Assembly (NCBI GenBank): GCA_001784175.1
Contig: MFPR01000001.1
Coordinates: forward strand, 228,561 to 292,560
Source: Candidatus Lindowbacteria bacterium RIFCSPLOWO2_12_FULL_62_27
GTDB taxonomy: Bacteria > Lindowbacteria > 2-12-FULL-62-27
Reading direction: 5' to 3'
DNA: 64,000 nucleotides
Positions 25,687-34,290 of the stretch are shown here, piece after piece. The notes beneath the pieces are model-generated. The model did not search any database, had not been told where the DNA came from, and saw only the letters and a list, made by a program, of their open reading frames with translations. How positions within the stretch are numbered: position 1 is the first letter of the stretch; each line of letters starts with the position of its first letter. A program made the translations under genes and the position numbers.

Positions 25687-27302
25687 ACCAGCGGGATGGG
25701 TTTAATGCCGCGTCGAGTGGCGTCGTACTTGAACCGGACCCACGAGAGGGCCTCGGAGACGTAATAGGTGGCCGGCCCGATGAGAATGCGGACGCCGCGA
25801 TGGACGCGGCCGCGCACATCGAGTTCGCCGTCGGTCCGGTTTTTCATCGAGTCGATGAAGCCCTCCTCCTCCTGCTGGATTTTTTTCAGGCGCGTGCAGA
25901 GCACGATGACGGTCTTGGCCAGCTTCAACATCTGCCGGCCCTCGTCGGTCATCGCCTGCTCCTGGAGCGCCTCCGAGGAGAGGCCGAACCGGTTCAGGGC
26001 GGCCTCCGCGTCGTCCAGCGCCTTCTGCGCCGCCTGACGGCGCGCCTTGAGTTTGGTCAGCGCCATCAGGTTCTGGCCGGTGACGCCCAACTGGACCACG
26101 GTCGATTCGCCCGACCCCGCGCCCAGATCCCGGACCTCCACGCGCGCGCCCGCGTAGATTCGGCCGCCGATCACAACCCCGCGGCCTTCCGTCACCACCA
26201 CGGCGTCCCCGCCGGCCAGCTCGCTGTTCACGGCGCTCTGCGTTTTCAAAATCCCGCCCGCGATCACCGTCGCCTGCTCCACGAACTTCGCCGTCACGTC
26301 CCACGCCGCCTGCACCATGCCGCGGCCCGAACCCTGCACGCCCTTACTGATGTAGATGCTCCCGTCGACGGCCCGCACCGTCGCGGCCTCCACGCCACCC
26401 TCGATCACGATGTCCTTGTCCGCCTGGATCGACAGCCCGCTCCGGACCCAGCCGCGGATGGCCAGCTCGCCCGGAAAGAGGATATGGCCGACCGAGATGT
26501 CGGCGTCCCCGGGAACGACCATCAGATTCTCGACGTCGATCCGGTTCCCGTCGATCACCACGCGGCCCGGGCATTTCGCGTAGAAGCATCCCTCATGCGC
26601 GTCCAACGACACGTTCTTGCCGACCGCCGGCGCGATCGGTTTGCCTGCACCGGCCGCAATGTCTCGTCCGTGGACGTCCCGGCCGGGCGTACCGGGGACC
26701 GGCGGCAGAAGCCGTGCGATTTTCTGACCGTTGGCAACCGTTGCCAGCTCGGAAAACGGAATGGCGACGGCGGACGCCGGCACGGCCACGGGCGGCGGCG
26801 CGGACGGCTGCTGAGGGACGACCGCCAGGCGGCCGTCTTTGCCCGGCTGCATGGGAATGCCTTTGGCGACCTGATATCCGGTGACGCCGGTGACGCGCCC
26901 GGATTCAACGGCCTTTTCGACGGCCGCGTCATCCAAGCCGAAGACGACGCTCTGCTCCTGCAGAATTTTCCGGACCTGTTCGACCGTCACCGGCAGCCCA
27001 TCGCCTGTCGCCGGCTCGATGTCGACAACCGCCCGCATGCCCTGGTCCAGCACCCGGACCTTGCACGTGCCGGGCGCGGGCGGAAACCCCAACAGATGCA
27101 CGAGCCGGGGGCCGAATCGGCGGGACATTTCGCGGATTTCGGTGAAGGCCTCCTCCGAGGGCCCGGACTTGTTGAACATGATTTCCTTAAATTCCGAATC
27201 GACGTCGAGGTTGCCCTCCGTCGCGGACAGGCCCGCAAGGACATTGCACAGCTTGTCCTCGAGTTCGAGGATTTCCTCGGGCCGGAGCGCGCGGCCGGTC
27301 AC
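25683..27302 (-). CDS. DUF342/FapA-like polymer-forming protein
   Basis: The start is GTG 27302, overlapping the receiver stop as GTGA. The 539-aa product has an N-terminal module with Gly-rich YQVAKGIPMQPGKDG. The core is a DUF342 right-handed beta-helix with repeated short V/I/G strands (VEAATVRAVDGSIYISKGVQGSG; VTEGRGVVIGGRIYAGARVEV), and the C-terminus is a coiled coil (KLKARRQAAQKALDDAEAAL). FapA (flagellar assembly protein A) and its relatives have unclear roles. Here there are no flagellar genes, and the gene sits between two CHASE kinases and a receiver, so a signalling or envelope-scaffold role is more likely. Confidence 0.85.
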   Translation of the reverse strand: MTGRALRPEEILELEDKLCNVLAGLSATEGNLDVDSEFKEIMFNKSGPSEEAFTEIREMSRRFGPRLVHLLGFPPAPGTCKVRVLDQGMRAVVDIEPATGDGLPVTVEQVRKILQEQSVVFGLDDAAVEKAVESGRVTGVTGYQVAKGIPMQPGKDGRLAVVPQQPSAPPPVAVPASAVAIPFSELATVANGQKIARLLPPVPGTPGRDVHGRDIAAGAGKPIAPAVGKNVSLDAHEGCFYAKCPGRVVIDGNRIDVENLMVVPGDADISVGHILFPGELAIRGWVRSGLSIQADKDIVIEGGVEAATVRAVDGSIYISKGVQGSGRGMVQAAWDVTAKFVEQATVIAGGILKTQSAVNSELAGGDAVVVTEGRGVVIGGRIYAGARVEVRDLGAGSGESTVVQLGVTGQNLMALTKLKARRQAAQKALDDAEAALNRFGLSSEALQEQAMTDEGRQMLKLAKTVIVLCTRLKKIQQEEEGFIDSMKNRTDGELDVRGRVHRGVRILIGPATYYVSEALSWVRFKYDATRRGIKPIPLV

Positions 27303-27817
27303 AAGTCCGACCCGCCTTCGGGTTCGCGCCGGTCTTCCTGCGCCATCCGCGCCGCCAGGCCGCTGCCGCGCGGGCGGCGATGGCCGTCGCCGTCGGCGAA
27401 TTCGGAAGCGTCGTCGATCGGCGCCTGCGGGGACGGTTTTTTCGGATCCAGCACCGCCCGTATTTTTCTGACGAGGGTGTTCGAATTGAACGGCTTGGCC
27501 AGGTAATCCGCCGCGCCCGCCCGGACCGCGGCCATGACGGTGTCGCGGTCGGCGACGGCCGTCATCATCACGACGGGGATGTGGCGGGTGGTCGGATTGG
27601 CATGGAGGCGCCGGCAAACTTCCAACCCGTCCAGGCCGGGCATTTTGACGTCCATCAGCACCAGCGCCGGATTGAACTCGGCGACGTGTTCAAACGCCTG
27701 CTGCCCGTCATCGGCGGAGTCGGCCTCGAACCCGGCCTGGCTGAGCAACAGCACTGTCGTGATCCGCACCGACATCTCGTCGTCCACCACCAAAATCCGG
27801 CAGGGATCGGCCGTCAT
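27299..27817 (-). CDS. Single-domain response regulator
   Basis: A receiver domain fills residues 1-125 (acidic pair DDE near 12-14, phosphoacceptor in LVLMDVKMPGLDG, Thr in MMTAV and Lys in YLAKPFN). The ~45-residue tail is basic and acidic and disordered. There is no output domain, so it probably works by protein contact, for example in a phosphorelay with the flanking hybrid kinases. It overlaps both neighbours by 4 nt (GTGA downstream, ATGA upstream), showing tight co-expression with the DUF342 gene and the CHASE kinase. Confidence 0.9.
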   Translation of the reverse strand: MTADPCRILVVDDEMSVRITTVLLLSQAGFEADSADDGQQAFEHVAEFNPALVLMDVKMPGLDGLEVCRRLHANPTTRHIPVVMMTAVADRDTVMAAVRAGAADYLAKPFNSNTLVRKIRAVLDPKKPSPQAPIDDASEFADGDGHRRPRGSGLAARMAQEDRREPEGGSDL

Positions 27818-30393
27818 GCGCGCCTCACCATTACATCCCGAATCACTTGCGCCAGATGGCCCATGCTGTACGGCTTTTCCACGATCCGCACGCCCGTTTC
27901 CTCAACGAATTTCCGCGGCTCGTCACTCAGCACGTCCCCCGTGCTGAGAAGAAACGACTCCAGAAGTTCCGGATGATGCCGGGCGATGTGCCGGTAGAGA
28001 ACCGTTCCGTCCTTGTCTGGCATTTTGAAATCCACGATGAGGGCGTCGAACACCTGCGTTTTCAGGGCGTCGATGGCCTCATCCACCGATCCGGCGGCGA
28101 TGACACGGAAGTCGCGGCCGCCAAGGTACCTTGACACCGTCTTTCGAATCGACGCCTCGTCGTCCACCAGAAGAACCGACGCTTTGTTTTCCCCGTCCCG
28201 GACGCGACGTTCCGGACGATGTTCAACGTCAGATGGAGGAAGACCGTCGGGCAATTCGACCGTAATCGTGGCGCCACGCCCCTCCTCGCTCTCCGCCCGG
28301 ATGGTTCCCCCATGCTCGGCGACGATGGCGTAACTGACGCTGAGCCCCAGGCCCGTGCCCTGCCCGACCTCCTTGGTCGTGAAAAACGGATCGAATATTT
28401 TCTTGAGGTTCTCCCTGGCGATTCCCGGCCCCGAGTCCTGAAAGACAATCCGGACGCGCCCGTCGGTTTTGCACGTCTGGACCCTCAGGCGCCGCGGGCC
28501 TTCCGTTTTCTTCAACGCGTGGTGTGCGTTTTGCGCCAGATTCAGGAAAACCTGCTGGATCATGTCGCAGTCCACCCGGATCGGAGGCAAGTCGGAACAC
28601 ATCAGGGTTTGAACTTCGATGCTGTCCAACCGCATCTGGGCCGAACAGAGTTCCAGAACATTTTCGAGGTGATTGTGAATGTCACAGAGACTCCTCTGCG
28701 GGTCTCCTTTCCGGGCGAACGTCAGCAGGTTCTTCACGATCCTGGCGCACCGCTCGGCCTCTTTGGCTATGGCCGCAACGTCGGCCTTGCACTCCCCCAG
28801 ATTCTGGGAATTTTGGACGAGTTCCGCGTAGCCCAGGATGCCCGTCAGTGGATTGTTCAGCTCGTGGGCGATCCCGGCGATGGTCGTCCCGAGGGCCGAC
28901 ATTTTTTCGGCCTGGTGAAGATGTTGTTGAAGCGCCCGTTCCCTCGTTTCGGCGGCCCGGCGATCGGTCAGGTCTCTCGAGATGGTCGAGAAGTAATCAA
29001 CGCCTCCACTCGGGTTGCGATGCGCGATCAGAATCATGGAGGTGGGAATGACCCGCCCGGCCCGGCTCTGAAACTCCATGTCCCCGGCCCATATCCCCTC
29101 CTGGAAAATCGCCGGGAGCGCCGTCCGCGTCAACTGCCGGTAGCCCTCGCGGCTGTGGAATTCTTTGATGCGCAGTTTGGAAACATCCTCATTCTCTCCG
29201 ATTCCCAAGAGCACCCTCCCGGCCCGATTGACGTAAAGAATGCGTTCTTCCGGAGTGGCAATAGCCACAATGTCCGGCGTCGCGTCGAGGATGGCGATCA
29301 GGCGCTCAAATCTCTCCGTCTGGCGGCCTTCATGGGCCAGATGCGCGCCCAAGATCAGTGTAATGAGCAGTCCCACGGCCAGCACCATGATCGATTGCCG
29401 GCGGTCCAACGTCGCGTCGAACGCCGGAAGAGAGTAGTAATGAAGCGTCCAATCGCGTCCATAGGCGTTGATATGGGACGTGGACCGAAACAGCGGCCGG
29501 GCGCCGGTGTCCGCCAGGCTGAGCGGTGGCGCGGCGTCGAAGAGAATCGCCTCCTCCTGAATCTCCCGGCCGGCGTCGGAGACGCCGGCACTTGGGGCGC
29601 CGGAGGCGCTGACCCGGCCGTCGTAGATTTCGAGACAAATGTCCTTGATGCTGTCGCCGAGGATGCCGCGCATGAGGTCTTTCATCCGGTACGGGCTGTA
29701 GACAAACCCGACCAGCGCCGCCCGGCGATCCTCCACGGTTTCGGTGGGCGCGTCCTTTCGATAGAACGGCACATACATCAGGATGCCGTGCTGGATGTCC
29801 GTCTCGGTTTCCTGAACCAATTTGACCTTCCCGGAAATGGTCACCATGCCGGAGTCTCTTGACAGGGACATGGCCTGGTTCCGGACAGGTTCCGCCCACA
29901 TGTCATACCCAAAGGCGCGAAGATTTCGTTTGACGAACGGCTCGAGATAAATAATGGAAGTGTAGGCGGGACGATCGCCCTCCGGCCAGATCCGGTACTT
30001 CGGAAACCCTTTGGCGCGGAAGCTCGCCTCATGGGCCGCCTTTTCCTCCGGGCGAACCCATTCGGCAAATCCAACGCCCTGAATCCCGGGAAAATTTTCC
30101 TCCAGCCTCATGTTGGCGATGAAGTCGCGCCATTCCGTCCTCTCCACCCGGGCGGAGCTTCTGAACAATCCAACCCCAGACCGGAGGACCAGTTCATGAT
30201 CAAGAAGCCTTTTTCTGATCGCCAAGTTCGCGCGTTCCACATGGGCGTCAAATCTGTCCCGGGCGATTTCGAGTTCCTGCTCCTGTGTGAAATGCCAGGC
30301 CACGATGGTTCCGACGACGTCGAGAATCAAAATAGCGATGGCGATGAGCCGTCCGATCCGTATACGCGCTTGGCAGACTCTATTGATCTTCAT
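27814..30393 (-). CDS. CHASE-domain hybrid histidine kinase (copy 2)
   Basis: It has the same layout as the copy at 23122-25686: helix ([18 protein letters not shown]), CHASE ([22 protein letters not shown]), second helix, PAS, HisKA ([20 protein letters not shown]), HATPase ([18 protein letters not shown]) and receiver ([13 protein letters not shown]). An insertion of about 30 residues ([19 protein letters not shown]) lies near the end of the CHASE domain. The start chosen is ATG 30393 (MKINRVC). The frame is open to 30480 but that part looks non-coding. It is the first gene of the signalling operon. Confidence 0.92.
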   Translation of the reverse strand: MKINRVCQARIRIGRLIAIAILILDVVGTIVAWHFTQEQELEIARDRFDAHVERANLAIRKRLLDHELVLRSGVGLFRSSARVERTEWRDFIANMRLEENFPGIQGVGFAEWVRPEEKAAHEASFRAKGFPKYRIWPEGDRPAYTSIIYLEPFVKRNLRAFGYDMWAEPVRNQAMSLSRDSGMVTISGKVKLVQETETDIQHGILMYVPFYRKDAPTETVEDRRAALVGFVYSPYRMKDLMRGILGDSIKDICLEIYDGRVSASGAPSAGVSDAGREIQEEAILFDAAPPLSLADTGARPLFRSTSHINAYGRDWTLHYYSLPAFDATLDRRQSIMVLAVGLLITLILGAHLAHEGRQTERFERLIAILDATPDIVAIATPEERILYVNRAGRVLLGIGENEDVSKLRIKEFHSREGYRQLTRTALPAIFQEGIWAGDMEFQSRAGRVIPTSMILIAHRNPSGGVDYFSTISRDLTDRRAAETRERALQQHLHQAEKMSALGTTIAGIAHELNNPLTGILGYAELVQNSQNLGECKADVAAIAKEAERCARIVKNLLTFARKGDPQRSLCDIHNHLENVLELCSAQMRLDSIEVQTLMCSDLPPIRVDCDMIQQVFLNLAQNAHHALKKTEGPRRLRVQTCKTDGRVRIVFQDSGPGIARENLKKIFDPFFTTKEVGQGTGLGLSVSYAIVAEHGGTIRAESEEGRGATITVELPDGLPPSDVEHRPERRVRDGENKASVLLVDDEASIRKTVSRYLGGRDFRVIAAGSVDEAIDALKTQVFDALIVDFKMPDKDGTVLYRHIARHHPELLESFLLSTGDVLSDEPRKFVEETGVRIVEKPYSMGHLAQVIRDVMVRRA

Positions 30394-30508
30394 CACCGCC
30401 CCCCCCCACCCCTCAACTACTTGGAGATCAGAAGGTTGGGATTTCATGATCATAAATCCAAAATGTGCCAGGGGCGACATATATATATGGAGAGGAGGCT
30501 TCCGATTT

Positions 30509-31105
30509 TCATTTCGTGGCCTCCGCAGAGTGTCGCAGGGCCGGCAGATACTGCGGCAGAACGTCCAGCAACTCCTTCATATCCGTTCCCTTCTGAAAAA
30601 ACGCGTCGGCGCCGGCCTTGAGAACCGCCTTCTCGTCCTTGACGTAGCCGGACATGGCGAGAATCTTGATGCCGGAATAGTCCGGCACCGACTTCAGGCG
30701 GTAAATGACCTCAATGCCGTCCATTTTCGGCATCAGAAGATCGAGGATCAGGACGTCCGGGAGGGCATGTCCGATGTGGAGGAGCGCCTCGACGCCGTTG
30801 TCGGCGGTCTGGATCGTCACGTTCGGAAACCGGGCGAGAATCCGGCGGGGGAGCGTCTTCAGGATGGATATCTCGTCATCGACGATCAGGATGCGGGGGA
30901 CGCGGGATTGGAGTTCCGGCGGCACGGGAAAATGCTGGTTCCGGAGCATCCGGGCGACTTCCTCCCGGCGGAACCGCGCATGCCCGCCGAGGGTCTTGAT
31001 GGCCGGAATCTTCCCGGTATGGACCCAGTCCGCCACCGTCACCCGGTTGACTTTGAACATCCGGCAGATGTCACGCGTGGACAAAAGCTCCGCCTCTTCA
31101 GCCAT
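30509..31105 (-). CDS. HTH (MerR/excisionase-type)-receiver regulator (copy 1)
   Basis: ATG 31105 follows GGGGAGG at good distance. Residues 8-60 form an excisionase-like helix-turn-helix (LLSTRDICRMFKVNRVTVADW ... GHARFRREEV). A receiver domain (ILIVDDEISILK; LDLLMPKMDG) and a short tail follow. This is the inverse of the usual order, with the DNA-binding part first. It may control the kinase operon that begins 115 nt downstream. A paralogue lies at 61513-62100. Confidence 0.88.
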   Translation of the reverse strand: MAEEAELLSTRDICRMFKVNRVTVADWVHTGKIPAIKTLGGHARFRREEVARMLRNQHFPVPPELQSRVPRILIVDDEISILKTLPRRILARFPNVTIQTADNGVEALLHIGHALPDVLILDLLMPKMDGIEVIYRLKSVPDYSGIKILAMSGYVKDEKAVLKAGADAFFQKGTDMKELLDVLPQYLPALRHSAEATK

Positions 31106-31198
31106 CGTACCGCCTCCCCGCCACCCTCCAGCGCCGGGGTTACTATTCTCTAATATCAAACATTTCTAACAATGTCAACTAAAATTTCAATATTGGGG

Positions 31199-32746
31199 TC
31201 AGGGCGGCAGGGGCGGGCGGCGGGCGTTGACGAGGGCGTCGTTGATCGTGGAGGTGGCGGCCGAGGTTGACGATTGAAGCTGGTCCGATTGGAGCTGTTC
31301 CTGCGAAAGCCGGGCGGGGGGTGCGTCCAGAATGTCCGCGGACGTTTGCGCAGCCTCCCGCTCCGCCTCGGTCGCTCCGGCCGGCAGGAAATCTCCGAGC
31401 GCGGCGTCCCGGAGCAGGTCCAGCGGCCGCCGGACCGCCCCGAGTACCGACGGCTCAGACACAACCGCTGACATCCCCTCGCCCACCGGCATCGACCGGT
31501 CCGCACGGACCGTCTCCGGCCCGCCCGTGTTGAAGGCGGCTTCCAGGAACGCGCCCAAGTCGGAGGGCTGTTGCGGCGCGAGACCAAAAAAACCCCGCAA
31601 CGCAGCCGGCAGTTGACCCGGATCCACCGGCGCGACGTACCCCGCGCCTTCGTCCGTCCTCACCGCCGCGCCCGGGCCCTTCAGGTACGAAACCTCCTGG
31701 ACCGTCCCCGTCACGCCGGCCACCGCGGTCGGCATGATCACGCGCGCGCGGATTTCCCGGCCGGGCGACTTGGAGGAGACGGTGCGGACGCGGCCGAAGT
31801 CGAGGAGAACCTCGACCGAATGTTCGTAGCCCTCCTGAACGCACAGGCCGACGGCGAGGTGGGTGAGGGGCGAGATTTCGAAATACACTTTTTCAAATTT
31901 CAATACGGCGCGCCCTTCGATCCCCGTGGCGATTTCGTCCCCGCGTTCGATCTCGATTCTGCCGGCGCCAGCCGCCGTCCAGCGGGTCTCGCCGCTTTTC
32001 CGGATCTCCACTTCTCCTGTCACTTCCGTGAGCTCCGCCGTCATTGGGAACCGCAACATCGACACGGGGCCGGAGCTTCCCGCCCGGAAGGCGCGCAGAC
32101 GGCGCATGAGCGGCATCCGGGCCGGATGGCGGGATTCGGCTGCGCCGAATCGCTGTTCCATGCGGGTGAGGAACGCCAGAAGTTCCGGGCCGCTCATCCA
32201 CTCGTCCGGATGGGTTTCGGGCGGAACGAGTCCGATATTCGCGGCGACCCGGAAGGCGTATCGCCGGCTGTTCGGAAACCAGCGCCGGAGCCAGCTTCCT
32301 TTGTATTCCAATCCCGACAGCATCACGGCCGCCGCCGCGCCATGCGTCACCGGCCGGCCGGCCTCACGCCAAAGATCCGGATCCAGCGGAACGCCCGCCT
32401 CCCTCAGATGCTCGATCTCGTGGTCCGTTCGGTCCGGACCCGCGTACCGGCGAAACCGGGCGGCGGCCCGAACCACATCGGCGACGGTGGCGGACGGCCT
32501 GACGGCCAGCGCCCGATAGAACTCCGTCGCGGCGCGGTCTTCGGCGTGGGACGCGAACGGCAGACAGAAAATCTGGACAACCCACAAAAACGCTCGGAGT
32601 AACCGGGCTGTCCCCCTCTCCCGCCATAGGCGGGAGAGGGTTGGGGTGAGGGTGGCAGGCTTCGCGCGGCGCCAATCCACCCCCCTCACCTCAATCCTCT
32701 CCCCCCTGCGGGGGGAGAGGAGGTGAATAACCACTGCGTGCTTCAC
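31199..32746 (-). CDS. FecR-domain protein with REP-derived N-terminus
   Basis: The GTG start at 32746 overlaps the stop of the barrel gene as GTGA. The first ~45 residues (IHLLSPRRGERIEVRG, TLTPTLSRLWRERG) are encoded by a REP element. A signal-peptide-like stretch (LLRAFLWVVQIFCLPFASHA) follows. The middle contains a FecR-like beta domain (GEVEIRKSGETRWTAAGAG, GDEIATGIEGRAVLKF, VAGVTGTVQEV), the type found in periplasmic sensors and polysaccharide- or surface-associated proteins. The C-terminus is Ala/Gln/Ser-rich and disordered. No sigma/anti-sigma pair is adjacent, so a signalling role is doubtful. Confidence 0.8.
   Translation of the reverse strand: MKHAVVIHLLSPRRGERIEVRGVDWRRAKPATLTPTLSRLWRERGTARLLRAFLWVVQIFCLPFASHAEDRAATEFYRALAVRPSATVADVVRAAARFRRYAGPDRTDHEIEHLREAGVPLDPDLWREAGRPVTHGAAAAVMLSGLEYKGSWLRRWFPNSRRYAFRVAANIGLVPPETHPDEWMSGPELLAFLTRMEQRFGAAESRHPARMPLMRRLRAFRAGSSGPVSMLRFPMTAELTEVTGEVEIRKSGETRWTAAGAGRIEIERGDEIATGIEGRAVLKFEKVYFEISPLTHLAVGLCVQEGYEHSVEVLLDFGRVRTVSSKSPGREIRARVIMPTAVAGVTGTVQEVSYLKGPGAAVRTDEGAGYVAPVDPGQLPAALRGFFGLAPQQPSDLGAFLEAAFNTGGPETVRADRSMPVGEGMSAVVSEPSVLGAVRRPLDLLRDAALGDFLPAGATEAEREAAQTSADILDAPPARLSQEQLQSDQLQSSTSAATSTINDALVNARRPPLPP
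32612..32730. repeat. Composite REP element (two hairpins), type B
   Basis: Hairpin CCCTCTCCCGCC-ATA-GGCGGGAGAGGG (32614-32640) and hairpin CCTCTCCCCCC-TGC-GGGGGGAGAGG are joined by about 55 nt. It is nearly identical, over ~125 nt, to the element at 43631-43757. It encodes the N-terminus of the FecR-domain protein. Confidence 0.85.
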
Positions 32747-34290
32747 AAATCCACCGACATTTTAAACCGCAGGAATTCCTCGTGGCTGCGGTTCAGGCCG
32801 TAGGCCGGGCCCGGGACGAACATGCCGAGCTGCAGGAGATAGCGGAGGTCGGCGAGAGGTTTCCAGGAAAGTTGCGCATCGTATTCGTGGCCGATGTTGT
32901 CTCCGAGTCCGCCGGGCGACACGTTGTACACCGGGTCGGACGTCGGGCCGGCTTCGTCTTCGGCGAGGAAATAATAGTAGGTCAATTGCAGGGTGCAGTC
33001 GTTGAGCGCCATGTGCGAGCTTCGGGCAAACGGCCGGACGCTGAATCCCGATTTGAAGGCGTGCAGGTTCGCCAGGGCCGGCGCCAGCGCCACGCCGAGA
33101 TTGAGTCCGCCGAATCCCCGGAACACCGTGTCCCGCCCCGCCGTCGATCCGCCGCTCGAGGAGAACACGTTGCCGATCCGGTCCCGGTCACCCGACGCGC
33201 CGGCAACTTCGGCGAAAATCGAGGGCGCAAGATCCGTGCCGCCCACAAAAAACTGCATCCCGAGATCGTAGGCCGTCGCGTAGACGCCGATCCGCTGCGT
33301 CGTGCCGAGGTGCCCGTAGGTCAGGCCCCGCTCGAGGACAAACTCGCCCCAGATCGACAGGCGCGAAAGGGGGCTGGCCTCCATCGTGAAGCCGTAGTAG
33401 CGCGAGTCGAGCTGGTGGCGCTGGCCGTTCACGGCGAAATCGAAGTTATGATCGAGGTTGAACAAGAGGTAGGCCCCGAAGGACTGGCCGCGGCGAATCT
33501 GATAGCGCGTTTCGAATCCGTAGAATTGCCGTTTCGTGCGGCCGGGGCCCGGCGCGAGGAAATCGAGGTTGTCATCGCCGGGATTCTGCCGGAGCGCCAT
33601 CGCCCGGAGCGACCACCGGCCCCGGTCGGCCTGCCACGACAGGCCGTCCGCCGTGAGGCCGAACGCGAGGCCGCGCCCGACCGACACAAAGTGCCGGCCG
33701 AGCCGCAGGCGGTGGCGGAAATGCGCGGAGAAGGCGCGTTCCCAGTAGAGCATTTCGATTTTGGGCTGGATAAAATCGCTGCCGCGGATCGCCGGAGAAT
33801 TTTTTTTCGTCTCGGTGTATCGCGCGGCCGACCGGAAGTAGAATTTGCTGGTCCGCGGCGCGTTCTGGACCAATGCGTACACCCGGCCGTCATACACCCA
33901 CGCGTGGTCTTCCGCGTCGGCCACGGTGTCCTGCCGGTCGTTGTCGTCCGAGGTCGTATAGGTCGTCGAAATCGTCGAGCCGATGTCGAGGAGCCATCCG
34001 CGCCGCCGGCTCGCCCCGAGCCCATCCTCGGTCCGCCGCAACTCGTCCACGGATTCGACCCGCTCGCGCCGCCGGTCCTCGCCCGACATCTGGGCGGCCG
34101 CCGGGGCGGGCAATAGGCAGAAGACAAGAAGCAACAGGTAAGCGGGGAACGGTACCCCCCCTCTCCCGCCGTAGGCGGGAGAGGGTCGGGGTGAGGGTGG
34201 CAGTCTCCGGTCGTCGTCATCTGCCCCCCTCACCTCAATCCTCTCCCCCCTTCGGGGGGAGAGGAGGTGAATAGACAGATCAATTCTCAT
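32743..34290 (-). CDS. Outer-membrane beta-barrel protein (AlgE/alginate-export-like)
   Basis: A REP-encoded N-terminal extension (IHLLSPRRGER ... SPRPSPAYGGRGG) precedes a signal peptide (AYLLLLVFCLLPAPAAA). The rest is rich in alternating aromatic and polar residues of barrel strands and ends in FLRFKMSVDL, a typical C-terminal strand. Spacing and motifs (LRLGRHFVSVGRGLAFGL, RLSIWGEFVLERG) resemble the alginate-export porin family. It probably passes a polymer or small molecules through the outer membrane. ATG 34290 overlaps the M6 protease end by 11 nt, and its 3' end overlaps the FecR gene. Confidence 0.75.
   Translation of the reverse strand: MRIDLSIHLLSPRRGERIEVRGADDDDRRLPPSPRPSPAYGGRGGVPFPAYLLLLVFCLLPAPAAAQMSGEDRRRERVESVDELRRTEDGLGASRRRGWLLDIGSTISTTYTTSDDNDRQDTVADAEDHAWVYDGRVYALVQNAPRTSKFYFRSAARYTETKKNSPAIRGSDFIQPKIEMLYWERAFSAHFRHRLRLGRHFVSVGRGLAFGLTADGLSWQADRGRWSLRAMALRQNPGDDNLDFLAPGPGRTKRQFYGFETRYQIRRGQSFGAYLLFNLDHNFDFAVNGQRHQLDSRYYGFTMEASPLSRLSIWGEFVLERGLTYGHLGTTQRIGVYATAYDLGMQFFVGGTDLAPSIFAEVAGASGDRDRIGNVFSSSGGSTAGRDTVFRGFGGLNLGVALAPALANLHAFKSGFSVRPFARSSHMALNDCTLQLTYYYFLAEDEAGPTSDPVYNVSPGGLGDNIGHEYDAQLSWKPLADLRYLLQLGMFVPGPAYGLNRSHEEFLRFKMSVDL
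34154..34272. repeat. Composite REP element, type B
   Basis: Hairpin CTCTCCCGCC-GTA-GGCGGGAGAG and hairpin CCTCTCCCCCC-TTC-GGGGGGAGAGG flank a less conserved core. The element sits exactly at the junction between the M6 protease stop and the barrel gene signal peptide, and it is translated as the barrel protein N-terminus. Confidence 0.85.

Noticed and set aside
30440-30480. Sigma-54 promoter upstream of the CHASE kinase operon
   Set aside because: The minus strand has TGGCAC but the -12 part reads GGATT instead of TTGCA.
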